This document shows, piece after piece, positions 1 to 5,139 of a stretch of 6,431 bases of DNA. Numbering within the stretch: the first letter of the stretch is position 1; each line of letters starts with the position of its first letter. The position numbers were made by a program, and so were the translations under genes. The DNA is taken from positions 1 through 6,431 of the forward strand of contig DAOMZV010000031.1 of assembly GCA_035400705.1 (NCBI GenBank). Reading direction: 5' to 3'. Source of the DNA: GWC2-40-17 sp035400705 (lineage in GTDB: Bacteria; Patescibacteriota; Patescibacteriia; Magasanikbacterales; UBA10003). The notes under the pieces were generated by a model. The model had not been told where the DNA came from. It saw only the letters and a list, made by a program, of their open reading frames with translations, and ran no database searches.

Positions 1-962
1 ATCAAATCACTTCTTTAGACCTAGTGCCTTTTGATTATCCAGAAAAAAATCAGATTCGCGCCATTGTTGGAGATATTAGAAAACGAGACGATGTCATTAA
101 ATCTTTAGAGGGAGTTGAGATGGTAGTTCACTGCGCCGCTGCCCTGCCGCTATACACCAAAGAAGAAATTTTTTCTACAGATATTGATGGCACCAAAATT
201 GTTTTGGAAGAATCTTTTAAAAAAGGAGTAAAAAGATTTATTCAAATTTCTTCCACAGCTGTTTATGGCATCCCCGATCATCATCCTTTGGTTGAAACAG
301 ATAAATTAGATGGAGTTGGTCCTTATGGCGAGGCTAAAATTTTGGCTGAAAAAGTGGGTGAAGAATTTAGAAACCAAGGCCGCTGCGTGTCTATTATCCG
401 TCCTAAATCTTTTATTGGTCCGGAACGTTTAGGAGTTTTTGCTCTTTTTTACGATTGGGCTCGAACTGGTCATAATTTTCCCATTCTAGGCAAGGGAGAT
501 AATCTTTATCAATTTTTAGACGTTGAAGATCTTTGTGAAGCTATTTATCTTTGTGTCACTTTACCAGAAGAAAAAGTTAATGATACTTTCAACATTGGAG
601 CTAAGAAATTCTCCACCTTGCGCGCGGATTATCAAGCTGTTTTAGATAAAGCTGGATTTGGCAAAAAAATTATTGGTTTACCAGCTACTCCAGCTATCTG
701 GACACTGCGTTTATTAGAAAAATTACATCTTTCACCGCTGTATAAATGGGTCTATGAAACAGCCAGCAAAGAAAGCTTTGTTTCTATTGAAAAAGCAGAA
801 AAACAGCTGGGTTATAATCCCAAATTTTCTAACCAAGACGCTCTCTTAAGAAATTATGATTGGTATTTAGCAAACTTTAAAAATTTTGCTGGACAAACCG
901 GTGTCTCTCATCGGGTACCCTGGAAACAAGGAATTTTATCTTTAGGAAAATTATTTTTTTAA
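1..962 (+). CDS. NAD(P)-dependent epimerase/dehydratase, extended SDR family (5' partial)
   Basis: This is an enzyme of the extended short-chain dehydrogenase family, which typically epimerises, dehydrates or reduces nucleotide sugars or similar cytoplasmic substrates using NAD(P). The frame is open from base 3 to the TAA at 960-962, giving 319 visible residues. The GTG at 24 is probably an internal valine: the codons before it read QITSLDL, which fits the usual run from the second Rossmann strand, and the GxxGxxG motif expected before it lies outside the window. Counting the GTG at 24 as residue 1, visible hallmarks are VVHCAAA (34-40), SSTAVYG (76-82), the catalytic YxxxK pair Y101/K105, and a 'YQFLDVEDLCEAIYL' segment typical of the C-terminal half. 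The substrate cannot be told. A hairpin terminator follows 14 nt after the stop. The family call is firm; the specific reaction is unknown. Confidence 0.9.
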   Translation, partial: QITSLDLVPFDYPEKNQIRAIVGDIRKRDDVIKSLEGVEMVVHCAAALPLYTKEEIFSTDIDGTKIVLEESFKKGVKRFIQISSTAVYGIPDHHPLVETDKLDGVGPYGEAKILAEKVGEEFRNQGRCVSIIRPKSFIGPERLGVFALFYDWARTGHNFPILGKGDNLYQFLDVEDLCEAIYLCVTLPEEKVNDTFNIGAKKFSTLRADYQAVLDKAGFGKKIIGLPATPAIWTLRLLEKLHLSPLYKWVYETASKESFVSIEKAEKQLGYNPKFSNQDALLRNYDWYLANFKNFAGQTGVSHRVPWKQGILSLGKLFF

Positions 963-975
963 AAATTCAAAAAAG

Positions 976-999
976 AACCTCGCTAACTGCGAGGTTTTT
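976..999. terminator. Bidirectional intrinsic terminator between the SDR gene and the ncRNA
   Basis: AACCTCGC (976-983) pairs perfectly with GCGAGGTT (989-996) around a 5-nt loop. T995-T999 form a short U tract for the + strand, ending the SDR transcript. The flanking A-rich bases 967-974 give a U-rich tail on the minus strand, so the same hairpin can also serve as a backup terminator for the large RNA arriving from the right. Confidence 0.8.
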
Positions 1000-1004
1000 A
1001 AAAT

Positions 1005-1035
1005 AAAAAAAGGGGCCAAGCTTGCGCCTAACCCC
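1005..1035 (-). terminator. Intrinsic terminator of the large minus-strand RNA
   Basis: Read on the minus strand, GGGGUUAGGC (1035-1026), the loop GCAA and GCUUGGCCCC (1021-1012) form an unbroken 10-bp helix closed by a GNRA-type tetraloop, followed directly by seven U residues (1011-1005). Three of the pairs are G-U. On the + strand they would be A-C mismatches, so this hairpin only works as RNA made from the minus strand. Confidence 0.88.
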
Positions 1036-1131
1036 CGGGTTCTAAGTTGTGATCAGTTGTGCCGTGGTCTCCAACCTCGTCCCTGCAGAGACAAAGAGAA
1101 AACACTCCAACCAATCTTTCGGGTAAAACCA

Positions 1132-1150
1132 CCGCCTACATGGCAATGGT
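1132..1150 (-). other. RNA hairpin in the 3' third of the large ncRNA
   Basis: On the minus strand, ACCAUUGCC (1150-1142) pairs with GGCGGUGGU (1136-1128) around the loop AUGUA (1141-1137). This gives nine continuous pairs, two of them U-G in the middle. The full hairpin runs 1150-1128. The G-U pairs support the minus strand as the transcribed one. Confidence 0.65.
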
Positions 1151-1160
1151 CTCCCTCAAA

Positions 1161-1190
1161 GGGTCATTCACCCTATTTGGTGTCTGACCC
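1161..1190 (-). other. RNA hairpin carrying kissing-loop partner 2
   Basis: On the minus strand, GGGUCA (1190-1185) pairs with UGACCC (1166-1161). After a symmetric GA/AA internal loop that could form sheared purine pairs, CACC (1182-1179) pairs with GGUG (1172-1169). The apical loop is AAAUAG (1178-1173), complementary to the apical loop of the hairpin at 1652-1640. Confidence 0.68.
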
Positions 1191-1260
1191 ACGCCCCCAG
1201 ACCTTCGCTCAAGCCATCTAAGCCTGAAGTCTTCGGACGTCTTCCCGAAAAGAAATGTAT

Positions 1261-1330
1261 CGGCAGTTGTCAAAGGCTACCCGCAGGGCGCCTAAGGACG
1301 CGCTCGGTTCTAGACCCGAACCAACTGCCG
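1261..1330 (-). other. RNA subdomain closed by a 9-bp helix
   Basis: On the minus strand, CGGCAGUUG (1330-1322) pairs perfectly with CAACUGCCG (1269-1261). It encloses about 52 nt that can form smaller GC-rich hairpins, including GGUUC/GAACC around a 7-nt loop and GGCGCCC/GGGU-A-GCC around UGC. The right-hand strand of the helix contains one of the four ACAACUG repeats. Confidence 0.62.
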
Positions 1331-1331
1331 C

Positions 1332-1380
1332 CTGACCCACAACAATGTCTTTCGGGAAGCCTCCCATTGTTGTAAATCAG
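1332..1380 (-). other. RNA hairpin with a 16-bp continuous stem
   Basis: On the minus strand, CUGAUUUACAACAAUG (1380-1365) pairs at all 16 positions with CAUUGUUGUGGGUCAG (1347-1332). Three consecutive pairs are U-G, so this perfect stem exists only in the minus-strand RNA; the + strand would carry three A-C mismatches. The 17-nt terminal segment contains CCCGAAAGA, which recurs at 1123-1115. Confidence 0.75.
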
Positions 1381-1388
1381 GATAATTT

Positions 1389-1545
1389 TCTCTGGCAGAC
1401 AGCGGAATTTTGTAACCCAATCAACGGCATGTTGGGTATTTTTCCGCGCGGGTGGGGCGCTCTTGTCTCCATGCATCGGTCAGTTGTTGTAACCAACCGG
1501 CTGAAAAGGAGAAGAACCGCCCAGAACGAATAGGTCTGCCAAAGA
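1389..1545 (-). other. Central RNA domain closed by a 12-bp long-range helix
   Basis: On the minus strand, UCUUUGGCAGAC (1545-1534) pairs with GUCUGCCAGAGA (1400-1389). The 12 continuous pairs include one U-G and span 133 nt. Nested inside are GGGCG/CGCCC, UCUCC/GGAGA, GCGGAA/UUCCGC and the hairpin ACCCAA...UUGGGU around an 11-nt loop. Properly nested helices of this length argue for a real folded domain. Confidence 0.68.
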
Positions 1546-1602
1546 GGAAAAGCCAGTCCACGATAAACCAACCTGGTTCGTGTTCCAGCCTCTACCCAAT
1601 GT

Positions 1603-1693
1603 AAGGAGCTTTAGCTCCTTGTCCAGTTGTCATCAGTGTTCCCAAATAGGGAGATCAATACATACTGATAACTAACTACACTGGACAAGGAGC
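1603..1693 (-). other. 5' RNA domain with two mutually exclusive stems
   Basis: On the minus strand, a 14-bp perfect stem joins GCUCCUUGUCCAGU (1693-1680) to its complement at 1627-1614. Above it, GUUAUCAGU (1672-1664) pairs with ACUGAUGAC (1637-1629), and the apex is UCCC-UAUUU-GGGA (1652-1640). The downstream strand can instead form a local 7-bp hairpin: AAGGAGC (1620-1614), UAAA, GCUCCUU (1609-1603). Both stems use bases 1620-1614, so they cannot form together. Confidence 0.68.
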
Positions 1694-1731
1694 CGGCTGT
1701 CTAGGCAGTTTCCCGCTTTCGACAACTAAAT

Positions 1732-1760
1732 ATAATAGCACATTTTTAAAATCTTGTCAA
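1732..1760 (-). promoter_or_regulatory. Near-consensus sigma-70 promoter for the large ncRNA
   Basis: On the minus strand, the -35 box TTGACA (1760-1755) is a perfect match. A 17-nt spacer leads to the -10 box TATTAT (1737-1732), preceded by TGC as an extended -10. The predicted start is near 1727-1724, giving an RNA that begins around AGUUGUC. The A/T-rich sequence beyond the -35 box could act as an UP element. This is the strongest promoter in the window and suggests abundant constitutive transcription. Confidence 0.85.
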
Positions 1761-1785
1761 GGCCTTTTAGTTTATTTATTTAAAA

Positions 1786-1805
1786 TTTAGCTAATTTAAG
1801 CTAAA
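1786..1805. promoter_or_regulatory. Inverted repeat between the divergent promoters (possible operator)
   Basis: TTTAGCT (1786-1792) and AGCTAAA (1799-1805) are perfect inverted repeats with a 6-nt spacer. They lie between the minus-strand ncRNA promoter and the + strand promoter of the ATPase unit. No U tract follows, so it is not a terminator. In such an AT-rich stretch it may be chance. The rest of 1741-1880 shows no gene. Confidence 0.25.
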
Positions 1806-1859
1806 AATTTATTCACAATCAATCTAACTTTTTTTACTATTATTTTTTAAAAAAATATT

Positions 1860-1888
1860 TTGTGCCCCCATCTTAAATATGGTATAAT
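1860..1888 (+). promoter_or_regulatory. Extended -10 promoter for the 172-aa protein / ATPase unit
   Basis: A perfect TATAAT lies at 1883-1888 with TGG directly before it (extended -10). The best -35 at 17-nt spacing is only TTGTGC (1860-1865). The predicted start near 1894-1896 leaves a leader of about 15 nt before the ATG at 1910. There is no Shine-Dalgarno sequence, so initiation is probably near-leaderless. Confidence 0.65.
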
Positions 1889-1909
1889 TAGAAACAGAAT
1901 TATAATTTT

Positions 1910-2428
1910 ATGGCTATTAATAAAACACCAAACCAAATAGAAAATGAATTATTGGATAAAAAAAACGCGGAAAATCTAGAAACTGCCAGCTTACCCAGTG
2001 CCGAATTTAAAGAACCAACCGCTGAAGCTAAAGAAACCGGAGAAACTAGAGAAACAGAAACCCAAGCTGGAGAAGAAAAAATTGTCGAGCCAGGAATAAT
2101 ACCAGTTAAATATGCCCCCCTGCCTCCTCGGCCAGAACCAAAACCCATCAGATTAAAACAAGTGGAAAGTATTTTATCCGAAGATCTACAAGAGGCTTTT
2201 TTAAATTTATCACCCGAACAACAATTAAAATTTAAAGCCGAGGGAGAAAAAACCGCTGCAACCATCTACCAAATGTTAGAATCAGCCAAAGTTCAAGTTA
2301 AAAAAATCGTAGAACTTATTTCTAAATGGCTTAAAAGATTACCCGGAGTCAATAAATATTTCATCGAGCAAGAAAGTAAAATTAAAACTGATAAAATAAT
2401 CAATTTAATTAAAAAAGATGGACAATAA
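1910..2428 (+). CDS. Uncharacterised 172-aa protein, probable companion of the downstream ATPase
   Basis: I do not recognise a named family. Residues 1-60 are polar, rich in Glu, Lys and Thr, and probably disordered. Residues about 60-80 are proline-rich (PLPPRPEPKP). Residues about 80-172 look alpha-helical and basic, with an 'LSPEQQLKFKAEGEKTA' segment and an amphipathic helix around KVQVKKIVELISKWLKRLPGVNKYF. There is no signal peptide or clear membrane span. The start follows a TATAAT promoter by about 20 nt and has no Shine-Dalgarno. The stop overlaps the start of the ATPase gene by 11 nt, which suggests translational coupling and a shared role, for example as an adaptor or membrane-surface partner of the ATPase. 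That role is inferred only from gene arrangement. Confidence 0.8.
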   Translation: MAINKTPNQIENELLDKKNAENLETASLPSAEFKEPTAEAKETGETRETETQAGEEKIVEPGIIPVKYAPLPPRPEPKPIRLKQVESILSEDLQEAFLNLSPEQQLKFKAEGEKTAATIYQMLESAKVQVKKIVELISKWLKRLPGVNKYFIEQESKIKTDKIINLIKKDGQ

Positions 2429-5087
2429 TCTTGTTTTGCCTAACGCCAAAGATTTACAATCTCAAATTACTCAAACTGGAGAAGACTTAGCTACTACTGC
2501 CGCTTCGTCTCAAGTTTTTATGTTCTATTTTTGGATCGGCTTAACTATCGGAGTAGCTATAATTTTATTATTTTTACTGCGCCTGTTTTTGCATCATCGC
2601 GAAAGACTACGCTATTCATTTAAAAGGAAAATTTATTTAGTAATTTTACCAAAAGAAGCGGAAGAAGAAGCTAGAAAAAAAGATACAACTGATCAAAAAA
2701 AGGATATCAAAGAAGCTGTTGCGGTTATGGAAACCTTATTCGCTTCTTTTACTGGTATTAGCAGAACTAAGGATTGGACTTATCTTTTTTATAAAATAAA
2801 AAAATTCTGGATTGGGTCACATCGTTATTTATCTTTAGAAATCGTCCAAGAAAAAGGTTTGATTAAATTTTTTATTGTCGCCCCGCAAAACTTAGGAGAA
2901 TATGTGGAGCAACAAATCAATGCCGAATTTCCCAACGCTGAAATTGAAGAAGTTACTGATTACAACATTTTTCAACCCCAAGGGGTAATTGTGGGAACCT
3001 ATCTTAAACCAACCAAAAGTAATTATTTACCCATAAAAACTTACAAAAAATTAGATGGTGACCCCACCGAAGGCTTGCTTAATAATTTAAGCAAACTTCA
3101 AGAAGGTGAAAGTGCCACTATTCAAATTTTTATCAAACCAGCTAGTCAAAAATGGCAAGGCAAACTTTTAAAAATTGCTCACGAATTACATTATGGTAAA
3201 AAATTAGGCCAAGCTCTTAACAAATTTACAATTAGTAATCTGCTGGTGAATATTATACTTTTCCCTTTCAAATTAATTGGTAAAATTTTTACCGCCTTAA
3301 CCGAAACTAAAAATCAAAATTTAAATGAACCTGATAACAAAACTGCTCCTGTTAGATTAATGCAGCGTGAAGAGGAAATTGTTAAATCAATTGAAGAAAA
3401 AATAACCAGAGCAGCTTTTGAAGTTAATATTAATATTGTAGCTTCGGCAGAAAACAACTTTCGAGCCAAACAAATCTTATCTGGGATCATTGGTTCTTTT
3501 GCTCAATTTACCGCTCACGAAAGTGGCAATGCCCTAAAAGAACAGGTTATTTTTTTCAAGGGCATGTTTATTCGTGATTTTATTTATCGCAATATCCGTT
3601 CTTGGAAAAAATTTATTTTAAATACCGAAGAATTAGCTTCTATTTATCATTTTCCTCTTCCTTCAGCTAAAACTCCCAATATTTTATGGTTACAAGCTCG
3701 CAAGTCACCTCCCCCGGTTAACTTACCAGAATCTGGATTACTGTTGGGCAATACCGTTTATCGTGGGCAAGAAAAGCCTGTTTACATGTTACCCGAAGAT
3801 CGTCGACGTCATCTTTACATTATTGGTTCTACTGGTGTAGGTAAATCTGTTTTGTTATCCAATTTAATTATTCAAGATATTGAAAATGGCCAGGGCGTTT
3901 GTGTAGTTGATCCTCACGGTACTTTAATTGATGATATTCTACCACACATTCCAAAAAATCGCGCCGATGATGTAGTTATTTTTGATCCTTCTGATATTGA
4001 TCGACCAGTTGGTTTAAATATGTTAGAAGCTGATTCCCCAGAACAAATGGATTTTGCTATCCAAGAAATGATTGCCATTTTTTACAAATTAGTTACTGAC
4101 CCTTCCATGATTGGTCCGATGTTTGAACATAACATGCGTAATGCCATGTTAACCTTAATGGCAGATAAAGAATACCCCGGCACCTTGGCTGATATCCCCC
4201 GTATTTTTACCGATCCAGAGTTTCAAAAATATAAACTAACCAAAGTTACCGACCCCATGGTTAGAGCCTTTTGGGAAAAAGAAATGGCCAAAACTTCCGA
4301 TTTTCATAAATCAGAAATGCTGGGTTATTTAATTTCTAAAGTGGGGCGTTTCGTGGAAAATGAAATGATCAGAAACATTATTGGTCAGCCCCGCTCTGGT
4401 TTTAATTTACGTGAAATCATGGACAACAAAAAAATCCTTTTGGTTAATTTAGCCAAAGGTAAGGTTGGTGAAGTCAACTCTAATCTTTTAGGTTTAATTA
4501 TTGTATCTAAATTACAAATGGCAGCCTTGGCTCGCGCAGATATGCCCGAAGACAAACGCAACGATTTTTTTCTTTACATTGATGAGTTCCAAAACTTTAT
4601 TACCGATTCTATCGCTACTATTTTAGCTGAAGCCAGAAAATACCGCTTAAATTTAATTATCGCCCACCAATATATTGGCCAGTTATTAACAGGTGGAGGG
4701 GTTGAAGGAAAACAAGGATCAAGTAGAATAAAAGACGCAGTTTTTGGCAACGTAGGTACAATAATTTGTTTTAGAATTGGCGTAGATGATGCGGAGACAA
4801 TGGCCAAACAATTTACACCAGCCTTAAACGAATTTGACGTCATGAATATAGAAAAATATCATGCTTATATTCGTCTTTTGATTAAAAACTCCCCTTCCCG
4901 ACCATTTACCATCAAAATGCCCCCGCCAAAAGTTGGTAATATGGAAATAATAGAACCGATTAGACAATTATCTAGACTAAAATACGGACGCGACCGGTTG
5001 TTGGTTAACGCGGAAATAATGGAAAGAAGTCGATTGGGAGAAGTTTCTAAAGAAGCTCAAACCTTACCCGCTGAAAGATCTCTTTAA
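2418..5087 (+). CDS. Membrane-anchored VirD4/TraG/HerA-like ATPase (type IV secretion coupling-protein class)
   Basis: This 889-aa protein is probably a hexameric inner-membrane motor that moves DNA or protein. One clear transmembrane helix lies at about residues 33-58, followed by positive charges (HHRERLR), so the bulk is cytoplasmic. Residues about 60-440 form a large N-terminal region with a hydrophobic, probably membrane-touching stretch near 272-297. The motor domain has Walker A GSTGVGKS (470-477), a VVDPHG motif (496-501), Walker B FLYIDEF with D722/E723, and an IIAHQ motif ending at Q751, as in TraD/VirD4-type proteins. The C-terminal tail after about residue 840 is charged. The ATG overlaps the upstream gene by 11 nt. 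No relaxase, VirB-type channel genes or oriT is visible, so conjugation cannot be claimed; DNA uptake or export, or a housekeeping role, are alternatives. Confidence 0.88.
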   Translation: MDNNLVLPNAKDLQSQITQTGEDLATTAASSQVFMFYFWIGLTIGVAIILLFLLRLFLHHRERLRYSFKRKIYLVILPKEAEEEARKKDTTDQKKDIKEAVAVMETLFASFTGISRTKDWTYLFYKIKKFWIGSHRYLSLEIVQEKGLIKFFIVAPQNLGEYVEQQINAEFPNAEIEEVTDYNIFQPQGVIVGTYLKPTKSNYLPIKTYKKLDGDPTEGLLNNLSKLQEGESATIQIFIKPASQKWQGKLLKIAHELHYGKKLGQALNKFTISNLLVNIILFPFKLIGKIFTALTETKNQNLNEPDNKTAPVRLMQREEEIVKSIEEKITRAAFEVNINIVASAENNFRAKQILSGIIGSFAQFTAHESGNALKEQVIFFKGMFIRDFIYRNIRSWKKFILNTEELASIYHFPLPSAKTPNILWLQARKSPPPVNLPESGLLLGNTVYRGQEKPVYMLPEDRRRHLYIIGSTGVGKSVLLSNLIIQDIENGQGVCVVDPHGTLIDDILPHIPKNRADDVVIFDPSDIDRPVGLNMLEADSPEQMDFAIQEMIAIFYKLVTDPSMIGPMFEHNMRNAMLTLMADKEYPGTLADIPRIFTDPEFQKYKLTKVTDPMVRAFWEKEMAKTSDFHKSEMLGYLISKVGRFVENEMIRNIIGQPRSGFNLREIMDNKKILLVNLAKGKVGEVNSNLLGLIIVSKLQMAALARADMPEDKRNDFFLYIDEFQNFITDSIATILAEARKYRLNLIIAHQYIGQLLTGGGVEGKQGSSRIKDAVFGNVGTIICFRIGVDDAETMAKQFTPALNEFDVMNIEKYHAYIRLLIKNSPSRPFTIKMPPPKVGNMEIIEPIRQLSRLKYGRDRLLVNAEIMERSRLGEVSKEAQTLPAERSL

Positions 5088-5100
5088 ATATTTTTATAAT
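5071..5100 (+). promoter_or_regulatory. Possible promoter for dnaX
   Basis: A perfect TATAAT lies at 5095-5100, just after the ATPase stop codon. The best -35 candidate is CTGAAA (5071-5076, 18-nt spacer, 4 of 6 matches), inside the end of the ATPase gene. No terminator separates the genes, so dnaX may be transcribed both by read-through and from this site. Confidence 0.4.
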
Positions 5101-5139
5101 CTGAGGGAGGCTTACGAACTCTTAATTTTTAATTTACTT

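Larger units (their letters stand above)
1054..1630 (-). repeat. Four copies of the heptamer ACAACUG inside the ncRNA
   Basis: Minus-strand ACAACUG occurs at 1630-1624, 1487-1481, 1270-1264 and 1060-1054. The middle two share a longer context: ACAACUG, an optional A, CCGAU, then ACAU or GCAU. The 5' end of the RNA (AGUUGUC) is complementary to the shared core. At least two copies lie in predicted helix strands, so the repeat may partly reflect duplicated modules or competing partners. Confidence 0.5.
1005..1727 (-). ncRNA. Large structured non-coding RNA, family not recognised (~720 nt)
   Basis: A complete transcription unit is visible: a near-consensus promoter upstream (1732-1760), a predicted 5' end near 1727-1724, and an intrinsic terminator at 1035-1005. 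The region is roughly 50% GC while the neighbouring genes are strongly AT-rich. It holds only short, implausible ORFs. Many helices fold on the minus strand, among them 14 bp (1693-1680 with 1627-1614), 12 bp (1545-1534 with 1400-1389), 16 bp (1380-1365 with 1347-1332), 9 bp (1330-1322 with 1269-1261), 9 bp (1150-1142 with 1136-1128), and 6+4 bp (1190-1179 with 1172-1161). Several depend on G-U pairs, which fixes the strand. The 5' end carries a GCGG-GAAA-CUGC hairpin, and 5' AGUUGU (1727-1722) could pair with ACAACU (1050-1045) to close the molecule. I found no RNase P core signatures, no tRNA-like tmRNA ends, no SRP tetraloop domain and no group II domain V. The function is unknown. The size and complexity are of the same order as the OLE, ROOL and GOLLD RNA classes, but I cannot show homology to any of them. 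Confidence 0.85.

Noticed and set aside
24..26. GTG as start codon of the first gene
   Set aside because: The frame stays open to the window edge, and the residues before it fit the SDR fold. The Rossmann glycine motif must lie further upstream, so this is an internal valine.
1543..1558. GAGGAAAAGCCAGTCC on the + strand as an RNase P core element
   Set aside because: It is imperfect and on the opposite strand from the promoter, terminator and G-U-supported helices.
1270..1571. Short ORFs of 62-68 codons on both strands (1270-1476, 1345-1533, 1377-1571)
   Set aside because: They overlap one another inside the structured RNA, have no ribosome sites, and encode Cys/Arg/Trp-rich peptides unlike the other genes. 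They are by-products of the higher GC content.
1005..1727. RNase P RNA, tmRNA, SRP RNA or group II intron
   Set aside because: UUAGAUGGCUU and AGAACCCGG resemble pieces of RNase P RNA, but the GGAAAGUCC core strand is absent on the minus strand and the length is about double. There are no tRNA-like ends or tag reading frame, no SRP domain, and no domain V.
1901..1906. Second TATAAT just before the ATG at 1910
   Set aside because: A start site from this box would fall inside the coding sequence. The copy at 1883-1888 fits better.
5104..5110. AGGGAGG as the dnaX ribosome binding site
   Set aside because: It lies 29 nt before the ATG, and no in-frame ATG, GTG or TTG sits at a normal distance from it.
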